Assembly (NCBI GenBank): GCA_026989685.1
Contig: JALSIV010000020.1
Span: 1-33,784 of the forward strand
DNA length: 33,784 nucleotides
Reading direction: 5' to 3'
Source of the DNA: Pirellulaceae bacterium
GTDB lineage: Bacteria; Planctomycetota; Planctomycetia; Pirellulales; Pirellulaceae
Below, piece after piece: positions 17,147 through 26,276 of this stretch (position 1 is the stretch's first letter; every line of letters begins with the position of its first letter). The notes under the pieces are model-generated. The model was not told the DNA's origin and searched no databases. It worked only from the letters and a program-made list of their open reading frames with translations. A program made the translations under genes and the position numbers.

Positions 17147-17312
17147 TTAGAGCTTCTGACAAAACCCACCGCGCCGCCTCCCGGCCTCGGGCGTGTTGCC
17201 TGCAGCGTGGAGTTTTGTGACAGCCTCTTAGGCCCTGTAACAAAACCCGCCGCATCGGTACCCGGCCTCGGGCGTGTTGCTTGCAACATGGAGTTTTGTG
17301 ACAGCCTCTTAG
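17147..17312. repeat. Two tandem 81-bp inverted-repeat elements
   Basis: Units 17147-17227 and 17228-17308 are each exactly 81 bp, followed by a third TTAG (17309-17312). They are about 80% identical; the centre CCCGGCCTCGGGCGTGTTGC and the right end AGTTTTGTGACAGCCTC are exact. Within each unit the left end (CTGTAACAAAACCC in copy two) is the near inverse of the right end (CTGTCACAAAACTCC as reverse complement), so each folds into a long hairpin. TTAG flanks each copy as a target-site duplication would. They resemble small non-coding transposon derivatives (MITEs). They sit between the alpha-CTD gene and the arrestin-like operon. Confidence 0.8.
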
Positions 17313-17349
17313 TCTACCGCGGCGAAAGTCGGCGGGAAAAGGTGGGGCG

Positions 17350-17598
17350 TTACTCGAACCCGATTTTCGCTAGTGCCTTGTAGACTTCCTGCAGCGTCTT
17401 TTCGCCGAAGTTGGAGATGTTGAGCAATCGTTTCGGCTTCGTGTTGAGCAGGTCCTCCACCGTGAAGATGCCGTTTTCCTCAAGGCAGTTGGTGGTACGA
17501 ACCGGCAGACCGATCTCGGCGATGCTCAGCTTGAGCCGTTCACGCATCAGTCGCGCTTTTTCCTGAGCCGGATTCAGTGGAATGCGAGTGACCGCCAT
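17350..17598 (-). CDS. Stand-alone RNA polymerase alpha C-terminal domain protein
   Basis: An 82-residue protein consisting of an N-terminal helix (NPAQEKARLMRERLKLSIAEI) and an alpha-CTD fold: IGLPVRTTNCLEENGIFTV, then EDLLNTKPKRLLNISNFGEK and TLQEVYKALAKIGF. In RNA polymerase alpha the matching helix-hairpin-helix contacts UP elements and activators (compare the NFGRKSL type motif). There is no alpha N-terminal dimerisation domain, so this is not RpoA itself. The ATG at 17598 has a very strong ribosome binding site, GGGAGGGAG, and is far better than the in-frame start at 17778. It may bind DNA alone or compete with the genuine alpha-CTD (inference). Confidence 0.85.
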   Translation of the reverse strand: MAVTRIPLNPAQEKARLMRERLKLSIAEIGLPVRTTNCLEENGIFTVEDLLNTKPKRLLNISNFGEKTLQEVYKALAKIGFE

Positions 17599-17890
17599 GG
17601 GCTCCCTCCCTGATTCGCTATCGAGTCGTACAATGTGGCTGACCGAGCAGCCAGCGTGAGTGTTACCCGTCGGCAGACAGTATAGCGACAGGAAGGAAAA
17701 CGTCAGCCCCATTTTTGCCGCTCGGCCGACCCCGTACATGACGAGCGAGCCGAGGATGGTTATACTGATGATGTACATGCGGACAGATGACAGGTGCCTC
17801 TAGCAGAATTCGCAGATCGGCATTCCGGTTTCGGGCGTATGGCCCACGGCGCTCGCGTGCTGCTACGGGCTCTGAGGGAGGGCTCAACGG

Positions 17891-20317
17891 ATGAGTGCGA
17901 TTGGAGCGGCCAAGATCCTGGAAGGACTCAATCCCCGGCAGCGGCAGGCCGTGCTTCATCACGAGGGGCCGCTGTTGGTGATTGCCGGCCCCGGGAGTGG
18001 CAAGACCCGGGTGATCACGCACCGTCTGGCGTATTTGATGAGTGAGGGGGTCCGGCCCTCTCACCTGCTGGCGCTGACGTTCACCAACAAGGCGGCCGAA
18101 GAGATGCGGCGGCGTGTCCGCGAACTGACGGGGCATACGGGGGTGCTGGTTGGAACGTTTCACGGCTTTTGTGCTCGAGTACTCCGCTGGTATGCCTCGC
18201 TGGCCGGCTTGAAGGAGAACTTTTCGATTTACGACCGGGACGATTCGCTCAGCGCGATGCGGCAGGTACTCAAGCAGGGGAGTGAGGAATTTCGCAGCTT
18301 GCGGCCCTCCAAGGTGCTTGCGGCCATCAGCAAATGCAAGCAGGACTTGTTGACTCCCGACGATTACCGTCGCCGCTGCTCGACCGACCATCGGGCCGAT
18401 CCGCTGATCGCCGAGGTGTACGAGGCCTATCAGACGCGGCTGCAACTTGCCAATGCGGTCGATTTCGACGATTTGCTGTTGGCGGTCGTCAAACTACTGG
18501 CCGACAACGAGGCGATTCGTGAAGAGCTCGATACGAGATTTCAATTCGTAATGGTCGATGAGTACCAGGACACCAACCTGGCTCAGTTTGAAATCGTGCG
18601 GCAGTTGTCGCACCGATTCCCCAATTTGATGGCGACCGGCGATCCCGACCAATCGATTTACGGTTGGCGGGGAGCCACCATCCGCAATATTCTCGACTTT
18701 CGGCGGCACTACCCGACGGCCAAGTTGGTGCGTTTGGAAGACAATTACCGCAGCACTCCCAACATCTTGCGAGTCGCCGACACGTTGATTGCGTACAACA
18801 CGCGACGACTGGAAAAGACGCTCCGGACCGACCGCGCCGAGGGGAGTCCGGTCCGACTGATCCGGTTCGCATCGGCTGCCGACGAAGCGGATGCCATTGC
18901 CGGTCGGATCGCCGCGGCGATCTCTCAGGGGCGCCGGAGTCCTCGCGACTTCGCCGTGTTCTATCGTGCCAACTATCTTTCGCGAACGCTCGAACAGTCG
19001 TTGCGCCGGCACGGCATCCCTTATCAGGTCGTGCGAGGCACGGAATTTTATCAGCGCAAGGAAGTCAAGGACCTCATTGCTTACTTGCAACTGGTCTACA
19101 ATCCGGATTGCGACGAGGCTTTCAAGCGAATTGTCAACGTGCCGGCTCGAGCCATCGGCAAGACGACACTGGGGCATCTGGTTGCCGACGCGACGGTTCG
19201 AGGCAGGTCGCTGATGGAATCGGCTCGGCACGCGGACAAGATCGATGCGCTCGGCAAGCGGGCCAAAGCGGCTCTGCAGCGGTTTGTCGAGTTGATCGAC
19301 GTCTTGACCAAGATCGGGGCTCCCGGTGTGAAGGAGTTGCTCGAGGCCATTGTGGAGCGGACCGGTTACTGCCGGCAACTGGAGGAGTCGGGTACCGACG
19401 AAGACTTGGCGCGTGTGGAGAACATTCGGGAATTGATCGAAGACGCGGCCGAATTCGATGCCGGCTTTATCGCGGGGGGCGAGTATGCCACACCGCTGGA
19501 GGCGTTCTTGCAGAATGCGGCGTTGACTTCCGATCAGGACGGATTGCGGGAGGATGTCGATACGGTGTCGCTGATGACGTTGCACGCCGCCAAGGGGTTG
19601 GAGTTTCCATCTGTCTTCATCGTAGCGTTGGAGGAGGGCATTTTGCCTCACGAACGCAGTCGCAACAGTGGCGAGGAAGCCATTGAAGAGGAGCGCCGCC
19701 TACTGTTCGTCGGGATTACTCGCGCCGAGGATGAATTGCAACTGAGTCTGACTCGGGTGCGCGGCGTGGCCGGTCAGGAGCAGCCGTCGGTTCCCAGTTC
19801 GTTCCTCAGAGAGTTGCCGATGAAGGAGATTCGGCAGGAGGGCTTTCGGTTGTCGAGTGTCCCATGCGACGCGTCTGGTGGCGGGGAGTCCGATTGGGAA
19901 GATGCCGAGTGGGATCACGACCGCGCATGGGACGATGAGGCTGCGGGGGGGCAGGACTTCGACGAGCCGGAGATCGTTGAGCGATTGGCGGCGTTGGGTG
20001 ACGAGGCGGCCGGGGCTTCCACCGAGTCCGAGAAGCCGGCTCGCACGTTGCCGGGTGGAATCGTGCGTGCCAGTTGGCTGGAGGACTCGGGTGGCGACCG
20101 CCGCACCAAGCTCGGGGAGGGCGAGACGTTTTCACGGGGAACCGTGGTCATGCATCCTGAGCATGGGTTGGGGAAAGTGGTAGGGCGAGGTGGATCGGGC
20201 CGCAATGCTACGGTTCAAGTTCAGTTCGCCCGCGACACCGATCCTCGTTCATTCCGAGTCGCTTTTGCGCCGTTGACCGTGGTGCGCACGGCTCGAGACG
20301 AGGAGGCCGATCTGTGA
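17891..20317 (+). CDS. pcrA: UvrD/PcrA-type superfamily 1 DNA helicase
   Basis: An 808-residue 3'-5' helicase for repair and removal of proteins from DNA. Motifs in order: Q-motif LNPRQRQAV (13-21), Walker A GPGSGKT (33-39), TFTNKAAEEM (Ia), TFHGFCARVLR, VDEYQDTN (motif II, about 221), GDPDQSIYGWRGA (III), LEDNYRSTPNIL (IV), TLHAAKGLEF (V) and RRLLFVGITRAEDEL (VI). The C-terminus (VMHPEHGLGKVVG...VQVQFA) is the Tudor-like domain that contacts RNA polymerase in PcrA. An acidic linker precedes it. The ATG at 17891 follows GGGAGGG at eight bases. It opens the operon: the next gene starts with GTG inside its stop (GTGA). Assigned to the UvrD/PcrA group; the two names cannot be separated by sequence alone. 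Confidence 0.95.
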   Translation: MSAIGAAKILEGLNPRQRQAVLHHEGPLLVIAGPGSGKTRVITHRLAYLMSEGVRPSHLLALTFTNKAAEEMRRRVRELTGHTGVLVGTFHGFCARVLRWYASLAGLKENFSIYDRDDSLSAMRQVLKQGSEEFRSLRPSKVLAAISKCKQDLLTPDDYRRRCSTDHRADPLIAEVYEAYQTRLQLANAVDFDDLLLAVVKLLADNEAIREELDTRFQFVMVDEYQDTNLAQFEIVRQLSHRFPNLMATGDPDQSIYGWRGATIRNILDFRRHYPTAKLVRLEDNYRSTPNILRVADTLIAYNTRRLEKTLRTDRAEGSPVRLIRFASAADEADAIAGRIAAAISQGRRSPRDFAVFYRANYLSRTLEQSLRRHGIPYQVVRGTEFYQRKEVKDLIAYLQLVYNPDCDEAFKRIVNVPARAIGKTTLGHLVADATVRGRSLMESARHADKIDALGKRAKAALQRFVELIDVLTKIGAPGVKELLEAIVERTGYCRQLEESGTDEDLARVENIRELIEDAAEFDAGFIAGGEYATPLEAFLQNAALTSDQDGLREDVDTVSLMTLHAAKGLEFPSVFIVALEEGILPHERSRNSGEEAIEEERRLLFVGITRAEDELQLSLTRVRGVAGQEQPSVPSSFLRELPMKEIRQEGFRLSSVPCDASGGGESDWEDAEWDHDRAWDDEAAGGQDFDEPEIVERLAALGDEAAGASTESEKPARTLPGGIVRASWLEDSGGDRRTKLGEGETFSRGTVVMHPEHGLGKVVGRGGSGRNATVQVQFARDTDPRSFRVAFAPLTVVRTARDEEADL

Positions 20318-21750
20318 CCGATCCGGCGCGGTTTCCCAAGGTCGGCCAACTCAAGACCGTCGAGGCCCTCTCGCGGCGGCTCGAGGAGTTGGCGTGTTCG
20401 TTGCCGGTCGACGATCGCATCTTGAGTGCGGCTCAGTCTTCGCCGCTGGCCGAGCCGCTCGAGTTGCCTTTCCGCACGGCGGGAAACCGTTGGTGCATCC
20501 ATCCGATGGAGGGGTGGGACGGCGAGACCGACGGGCGGCCGTCGCCGCTGACGCTGCGCCGCTGGACGCATTTCGGGCAGAGCGGCGCCAAGTGGATTTG
20601 GGGCGGGGAGGCGGCCGCCGTCGCTCCGGACGGGCGTGCCAACCCGCGGCAACTGTTGGCCACGCCGCGGCACGAGGCGGGCTTGCGTGCGCTTCATGAC
20701 ACACTTGTGGCAGCTCACCGGGAGGCCTTCGGGGAGACCGGCGATCTGGTCGTCGGCCTGCAGTTGACGCATTCGGGGAGGTTCTGCCGCCCTCATGCGC
20801 AGGACCGGCTCGAGCCGCGCATCGCCTACCACCATCCGCAGCTCGATGCCCGGTTCGGCATCGCTCCGGACGACGTTTCCGTAGTGTGGACCGACGCCGA
20901 GCTGCACCGATTGGTCGACCACTACGTGGCTGCGGCGCGAACGGCCTGGCGAGCCGGTTTCGATTTCGTGGATGTCAAGAGTTGCCATGGCTACTTGTTG
21001 CACGAGTTCTTGTCGGCGCGCGGGCGGCGCGGCACATTCGGTGGAGATTTCGACGGGAGGGTGCGGTTGCTGCGAACGATGGTCCGGCGCATCCGCGAGG
21101 CGGTGCCGGAGATCGGGGTCGGTGTGCGGCTGAGCGTGTTCGACTGTTTGCCGGCACGGCAGACGGAGGCATCTCAGTCCGGCGGCAGTGCGCCGATGTT
21201 CGGTACGATGGATCTGCGAAGCGGGGAGATCGAGTGGGACGAGCCGTTGCGGTTGGTGCGGCAGTTGACGGACTGGGGAGTGACCATGCTCAATGTGTCG
21301 GCGGGGAGTCCCTACTATTGTCCGCACATTCAACGTCCGGCCGCTTTTCCGCCGAGCGACGGTTATCCGCCTCCCGAGGATCCGCTGGTCGGTGCGGCGC
21401 GGCTGCTGGATGCGGCGCGGAGGTGCAAGGAGGCGTCTCCCGGTTTGGCGGTGGTAGGGACCGGGCTGACGTATTTCCAGGACTATGCGGCTCACGTCGC
21501 TCAGGCCGTGGTGCGTGCCGGCTGGATGGATGCGGTGGGGATCGGCCGCATGGTATTGTCGTATCCCAGGTTTCCGGCGGATGTGTTGGCCGGTCGGCCG
21601 TTGGTCCGCCGAGCGATTTGCCGGACCTTCAGCGACTGCACCACGGCGCCGCGTCAGGGATGGGTGTCGGGCTGCTATCCGCTGGACCGGTTCTACAAGC
21701 AGCGTCCCGAATCGGAGTGGCTGAAACGGTACAAGCAGAGTCGATCGTGA
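20314..21750 (+). CDS. NADH:flavin oxidoreductase (OYE family)
   Basis: A 478-residue TIM-barrel flavoenzyme of the old-yellow-enzyme family. The barrel features are CIHPMEGWDGETDGRPSPLT near the start, VGLQLTHSGRFCRPH, then DVKSCHGYLLHEFLSARG as the substrate/FMN His-Gly region, VGVRLSVFD, and GIGRMVLSYPRFP toward the C-terminus. The cysteines near the end (CRTFSDC...GC) do not have the CxxC spacing of the 4Fe-4S 2-enoate reductases, so a single-domain form is likely. The substrate is unknown. The GTG start at 20314 overlaps the pcrA stop by 4 nt, and its own stop overlaps the mfd start by 4 nt; enzymes of this family are not usually seen between repair helicases. Confidence 0.85.
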   Translation: MTDPARFPKVGQLKTVEALSRRLEELACSLPVDDRILSAAQSSPLAEPLELPFRTAGNRWCIHPMEGWDGETDGRPSPLTLRRWTHFGQSGAKWIWGGEAAAVAPDGRANPRQLLATPRHEAGLRALHDTLVAAHREAFGETGDLVVGLQLTHSGRFCRPHAQDRLEPRIAYHHPQLDARFGIAPDDVSVVWTDAELHRLVDHYVAAARTAWRAGFDFVDVKSCHGYLLHEFLSARGRRGTFGGDFDGRVRLLRTMVRRIREAVPEIGVGVRLSVFDCLPARQTEASQSGGSAPMFGTMDLRSGEIEWDEPLRLVRQLTDWGVTMLNVSAGSPYYCPHIQRPAAFPPSDGYPPPEDPLVGAARLLDAARRCKEASPGLAVVGTGLTYFQDYAAHVAQAVVRAGWMDAVGIGRMVLSYPRFPADVLAGRPLVRRAICRTFSDCTTAPRQGWVSGCYPLDRFYKQRPESEWLKRYKQSRS

Positions 21751-24700
21751 ACCGTTCTTCTTCGACTGTTTCGTCGCCGGCCGCCGTGCTGGTGGACCTG
21801 GTGGAGCACCTCCCCCGCTGGGAATCCTGGAGCGCACTGGTGTCCGCGGTGCGCCGCGGCGATCGGGCGACGGTGGGGCGGGTCGTGGGAGCGGCGGGTG
21901 CCTGGCTGGTCGCCGCCTTGCGGCGGGAACTGGACGGTTGGTCGGTGATCGTGTGCCGGGACCCGGACCAGATCGACGATTGGGCCGACGATCTGGCTCG
22001 GTTCGGTATCGACACGATCTGGCGTTTTCCGGCTTGGGAGACGGCGCCGGAAGACCGATCGCCGGTCGACGATGTCCGGCCGCAAAGACTGACGACATTG
22101 CGTCACTTGGTCGACCGGCCCGAGCAGAGCGGGGTATTGATCACTTCGGCAGCCGCTTTGCTGCAACCGGTGTTTTCGCCGGATGAGTTGCGGCGAGGGA
22201 CGCGGTGGCTGCGCTGTGGAGAGCGGCTTCCCATCGAGACGCTGACCGAGTGGTTGAATGGGCACGGTTTCCAAGCCATGCCGGCAGTCGCCTTACCGGG
22301 GGAGTTCGCGGTGCGTGGCGGCATTGTCGACATCTTTCCGCTGGATGCCGAGTTCCCGGTGCGCCTCGAGTGGTTCGACGACGAAATCGACTCGATTCGG
22401 CTGTTTGAGACTCAGACGCAGCGAAGTGTGGAGAAGATCGAGTCGGTGGCCGTCTTGGCGCCGGACCGCCGGGCGACACCGGCGGCCTGCTTGACGGAGT
22501 ATTTCCCGGCAGGCACCTGGCTCCACTTCGACGATTTGGGAAGCATCTTCCAGATGTGGAGGGAGTGGTCCCGTCAGGCGGACAGCCCGATGCACTGGCT
22601 TTCTCCTGAGGATCTGGGCCGCCGACTGACCCGGTACGGTCGGGTCGACGCGTTGCGGGGGCCGGGGCGGGAGAGCGATTGGGAGTTGCCCGTTGAGAGT
22701 GTGGAGCGATTCACGGGGGAAGTGGGCCGGGTGCAGCAGGAGTTGGAGGCGGCGGCCGGCGATTGCCGGGTCGAGCTGATGGCCGAGACGGAGGCCGAAC
22801 GGGAGCGGCTGGGCGAACTGCTGGAAGATTCACCGTTGCACAAGTCGGGGCGATTGCGACTGGAAGTGGGCCGGATCAGCGGCGGCTTTCGGGCTCGGCA
22901 AGCTGGGTGGGTGGTATTGTCGTCGGCGGAATTGTTTTGTCGATCGCAGCCCCGCCGTGCACCGCGCCGGCACTACGGTCGCCCGCTCGATGATTTCTTG
23001 CAACTGCAGGTGGGACAACTCGTGGTCCATCTGGCACACGGTATCGCTCGCTATCGCGGCTTGGAATTGATCGACAAGGAGGGGACGCGTGAAGAACACC
23101 TGGTGCTGGAATTCCGCGGCGGCACCCGGTTGTACGTTCCCTCGTCGCAGATCGGTTTGGTGCAGAAGTATATCGGCGGTTCCAAGCGGCCGCCCATGCT
23201 GTCGACGCTGGGGGGGCGGCAATGGGGCCGCCAGAAGGAGGCTGCGGCGGCTGCCGTGGAGGATCTGGCTTCGGAGATGTTGCAGTTGCAAGCCGAGCGA
23301 ATGCTGCGGGCGGGAATCGCCTTCGACCCCGACTCCCAATGGCAGCGCGAGTTCGACGCCTCATTTCCCTACGCCGAAACGGAAGACCAGATCCAGGCCA
23401 TCGCCGAAATCAAGCGTGACATGGAGGTGGCACGCCCCATGGACCGGTTGCTTTGCGGCGATGTCGGTTTCGGGAAGACGGAAGTCGCCATGCGGAGCGC
23501 GTTCAAGGCGGTCGAGTCGGGGTACCAGGTGGCCGTGCTGGTTCCCACCACCATCCTGGCCGAGCAGCACTACCAGACGTTTCGCCAGCGGATGGCCGAG
23601 TTCCCCATCGATATTGCCAAGCTGAGCCGCTTTTGTTCGGCGGCTGAGACCCGAGCAACTTTGGAGGGACTGCGCACCGGGCGCATCGACATCGTGATCG
23701 GCACGCATCGTCTGGCGTCGCGCGACGTGGTTTTCCACAATCTGGGAATGGTGATGATCGACGAAGAGCAACGATTCGGAGTGGAGGTGAAGGAGCGCCT
23801 CAAATCGCTGCGGTCGACGGTCGATCTGCTGACCATGACGGCAACGCCCATTCCTCGGACTTTGCACATGGCCCTGGTCGGCGTGCGGGACATTTCGACG
23901 TTGCACACGGCTCCGGAAGACCGCATGGCCGTGGAGACGAAGGTGGTCGGCTTTGATGAGTCCTTGATTCGTCAGGCCATCTTGCGCGAGCTCAATCGAG
24001 GGGGGCAGGTCTATTTTGTTCACAATCGCATCGAGGATATCGAGCTGCTGGAAGCCAAGTTGCAGCGGATCGTCCCCGAGGCGCGCATCGGCATCGGGCA
24101 TGGGCGATTGCCCGAGCATGAACTGGAGCGAGTGATGCTCCGTTTCGTCGAGCACCAGTACGATGTGCTGCTGGCGACCACGATCGTCGAAAGCGGGCTC
24201 GACATCCCCAACGCCAACACCATTTTCATCGATGAGGCAGACCGGTACGGTCTGGCCGATTTGCACCAGTTGCGCGGGCGTGTGGGCCGCTACAAACATC
24301 GAGCGTTTTGTTATCTGTTAGTCGATCCGGCGAAGATGCTGACCCCCAATGCGGCCAAACGCTTGCGGGCGATCGAGGAATACAGCGAACTGGGGGCCGG
24401 CTTTCATCTGGCGATGCGCGACCTGGAGATTCGCGGCGCCGGCAATCTGCTGGGAACGCAGCAGAGCGGCCATATCGCCGCCGTCGGCTACGAGCTCTAC
24501 TGCCAGATGCTCGAGGCAGCCGTTCGGAGACTCAAGCAGCAGCCGCCACCCAGGCGACTCGAAATCGATATCCGATTGCCGGGAGACGCCTATCTTCCCG
24601 CTTCGTATGTGCAAGACATGCAACTGAAGATGCAACTGTATCGGAGGATGGCTTCGCTGGAGAGCATCGGCCAGATCGAGTCCTTGCGCGACGAATTGAT

Positions 24701-24983
24701 CGACCGGTTCGGTCCTCTGCCGCCACCGGTCGAGCGGTTGCTGTGGTTGGCCGAGATGCGGATCGACGCGGCGATCTGGCAGATCGAGGCAATCTGGGTC
24801 GAGCAGCGGAAGTATTTGGGAATGCGGTACGGCGATCGAGGGCGGATCGAGACCCTAGCCAAACTACGGCGAGGGAAACTGAGGATTGTCGACGATCGAT
24901 CGGTCTATGCCACGATTCCCAAGGAAGTCGACACGCCTCAAGACCTGTTGAAGTGGGTCAAATCTGTATTGCATCCGGCGTAA
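21747..24983 (+). CDS. mfd: Transcription-repair coupling factor Mfd
   Basis: A 1078-residue translocase that releases stalled RNA polymerase at DNA lesions and recruits UvrA. The N-terminal UvrB-like part contains GEFAVRGGIVDIFP and VRLEWFDDEIDSIR. The RNA-polymerase-interacting CarD-like domain follows (LQVGQLVVHLAHGIARYRGL). The motor has Walker A GDVGFGKTEVAM (about residue 570), DEEQRFGV, TATPIPRTLHMA, and the TRG segment ESGLDIPNANT with QLRGRVGR. The C-terminal D7-like domain is present. The length matches the usual 1100. The start is GTG at 21747, overlapping the stop of the flavoenzyme gene (GTGA). A same-frame opening from 20886 is an antisense-like artefact of reading through the flavoenzyme gene. 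Confidence 0.95.
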   Translation: MNRSSSTVSSPAAVLVDLVEHLPRWESWSALVSAVRRGDRATVGRVVGAAGAWLVAALRRELDGWSVIVCRDPDQIDDWADDLARFGIDTIWRFPAWETAPEDRSPVDDVRPQRLTTLRHLVDRPEQSGVLITSAAALLQPVFSPDELRRGTRWLRCGERLPIETLTEWLNGHGFQAMPAVALPGEFAVRGGIVDIFPLDAEFPVRLEWFDDEIDSIRLFETQTQRSVEKIESVAVLAPDRRATPAACLTEYFPAGTWLHFDDLGSIFQMWREWSRQADSPMHWLSPEDLGRRLTRYGRVDALRGPGRESDWELPVESVERFTGEVGRVQQELEAAAGDCRVELMAETEAERERLGELLEDSPLHKSGRLRLEVGRISGGFRARQAGWVVLSSAELFCRSQPRRAPRRHYGRPLDDFLQLQVGQLVVHLAHGIARYRGLELIDKEGTREEHLVLEFRGGTRLYVPSSQIGLVQKYIGGSKRPPMLSTLGGRQWGRQKEAAAAAVEDLASEMLQLQAERMLRAGIAFDPDSQWQREFDASFPYAETEDQIQAIAEIKRDMEVARPMDRLLCGDVGFGKTEVAMRSAFKAVESGYQVAVLVPTTILAEQHYQTFRQRMAEFPIDIAKLSRFCSAAETRATLEGLRTGRIDIVIGTHRLASRDVVFHNLGMVMIDEEQRFGVEVKERLKSLRSTVDLLTMTATPIPRTLHMALVGVRDISTLHTAPEDRMAVETKVVGFDESLIRQAILRELNRGGQVYFVHNRIEDIELLEAKLQRIVPEARIGIGHGRLPEHELERVMLRFVEHQYDVLLATTIVESGLDIPNANTIFIDEADRYGLADLHQLRGRVGRYKHRAFCYLLVDPAKMLTPNAAKRLRAIEEYSELGAGFHLAMRDLEIRGAGNLLGTQQSGHIAAVGYELYCQMLEAAVRRLKQQPPPRRLEIDIRLPGDAYLPASYVQDMQLKMQLYRRMASLESIGQIESLRDELIDRFGPLPPPVERLLWLAEMRIDAAIWQIEAIWVEQRKYLGMRYGDRGRIETLAKLRRGKLRIVDDRSVYATIPKEVDTPQDLLKWVKSVLHPA

Positions 24984-25002
24984 TGTGGCCGATATAATCG
25001 GC
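24969..25002 (+). promoter_or_regulatory. Promoter with palindrome over the -10 box
   Basis: TTGCAT (24969-24974) and a perfect TATAAT (24993-24998) are 18 nt apart, about 100 nt upstream of the parvulin gene. GCCGAT (24988-24993), ATA and ATCGGC (24997-25002) form a perfect 6-bp inverted repeat centred on the -10. That position would let a dimeric repressor block the promoter, or the symmetry may be chance. Confidence 0.5.
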
Positions 25003-25093
25003 AACCCGCGATCGGGGGTGGTGACGCGTTCCCGCCAGCGGCGGAGACCCTTGCACGACACAGACTGGCACTACAGAGAGTTGCCCCGGCGGC

Positions 25094-26254
25094 ATGATCT
25101 ACTCGTCCCAAGTTGCTCGACTGCCGATGCACGACATCGGTCTCCGCTGCGCGGAAGGCGTGTGCTGGTGCGCGCTGGTGCTGGTCGTCGGTCGAATGCC
25201 CGTGTGGGCGCAGCCGGTCCCGGGCGCGGCTTCACGTCCCCTTGCGGTTTCCCAGTCTCCGCAATCTCGGCCCGTTGCACGGGAAGTGGAGGACGCCGAG
25301 ATCCTCGCCGTGGTGGGCGACACGCCCATTCTGGCGGGCGAGATCCTGCCTCAAGTGCGCGAGATTCTCGAACCGGCTCGCGACAAGATGACCCCGGAAG
25401 AGTATGAGAATCAGAAACGGCAATTGTTGCAGCGGCTGCTCAAGCAGCGGATTCAGTTGCGGATGCTCTACCAGTCGTTTATCGCATCCTTGCCGGAAAA
25501 GCAGCGGGACGAAGTCCTCAAGAAGGTCTATAGCCAACTCGATGAGAAGTTCTACAGCGATCAAGTTCCCGACCTGCTCAAGAAGAGCAAGGCCAAATCG
25601 GCGGCGGAACTCGACCAGATGCTGCGGAAATACGGCTCGTCGCTGGAACAGCAGAAGCTCGATTTTCGCGAACAGGCTGTGGCTCGAATGATGGTCCAGC
25701 AGAACGTCGATCGCAACGAAGAGGTGACTCACGAAGAACTACTGGAGTACTACCAGCAACATCTCGAGGAGTACTCCTTCCCGGCTCGAGCCCGCTGGGA
25801 GCGGCTGACGGCCCGCTTCGATCGTTTCCCGGACAAGGCGGCAGCCGACCGGGCGATCGTCGACATGGGGAACCTGGTGTTGCGGGGCGTTCCCTTTGCG
25901 GAGGTCGCCAAGCGGCACTCGCAGGGATCGCATGCCGACGAGGGCGGCTACCACGATTGGACCAGCAAAGGCGCGCTGGTTTCCAAGGTAATGGACGAAG
26001 CGATTTTTTCGCTGCCGGTGGGTCGACTCAGCCGCATTCTCGAAGACGAGCAGGGGTTCCATATCATCCGAGTGATCGAGCGGCAGCCGGCGGGGCGACG
26101 GCCGTTCGAGGAGGTTCAGGACGAAATCCGGGAGAAGATTCAAAAGGAACGCTTCCAGAAGAATCTCAACGCATATCTGGAGAAAGTGGAGCGGGAAACC
26201 TATATCTGGACCGTATTCGACGATTCCCCCCAGTCTTCCCAACCGTCCAACTAG
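25094..26254 (+). CDS. SurA-like parvulin peptidyl-prolyl isomerase
   Basis: A 386-residue exported PPIase/chaperone. Residues about 18-40 (CAEGVCWCALVLVVGRMPVWA) form a signal or membrane-anchor segment. A helical SurA-type N-domain follows (DTPILAGEILPQVREI... to QNVDRNEEVTHEEL), then the parvulin domain at about 235-335: RFDRFPDKAAADRA, GVPFAEVAKRHSQGSHADEGGYHDW, VMDEAIFSLPVG, and EDEQGFHIIRVIER. The first start (25094) has no strong ribosome binding site, and Met12 (25127) is an alternative. It probably helps fold secreted or outer-membrane proteins. The candidate promoter at 24969 lies upstream. Confidence 0.88.
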   Translation: MIYSSQVARLPMHDIGLRCAEGVCWCALVLVVGRMPVWAQPVPGAASRPLAVSQSPQSRPVAREVEDAEILAVVGDTPILAGEILPQVREILEPARDKMTPEEYENQKRQLLQRLLKQRIQLRMLYQSFIASLPEKQRDEVLKKVYSQLDEKFYSDQVPDLLKKSKAKSAAELDQMLRKYGSSLEQQKLDFREQAVARMMVQQNVDRNEEVTHEELLEYYQQHLEEYSFPARARWERLTARFDRFPDKAAADRAIVDMGNLVLRGVPFAEVAKRHSQGSHADEGGYHDWTSKGALVSKVMDEAIFSLPVGRLSRILEDEQGFHIIRVIERQPAGRRPFEEVQDEIREKIQKERFQKNLNAYLEKVERETYIWTVFDDSPQSSQPSN

Positions 26255-26276
26255 CCTGCAGTTTCGCGCGTTTCTT

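Noticed and set aside
17599-17890. tRNA or small RNA gene between the alpha-CTD gene and pcrA
   Set aside because: No cloverleaf, T-loop (GGTTCGAATCC-like) or terminator; only a TATACT at 17761 without a -35.
20886-21746. N-terminal extension of mfd through the flavoenzyme gene
   Set aside because: Out-of-frame reading of the flavoenzyme; Mfd homology begins after the GTG at 21747.
20221-22098. 625-codon antisense frame over pcrA end, flavoenzyme and mfd start
   Set aside because: Pro/Arg-rich low-complexity translation opposite three clear genes.
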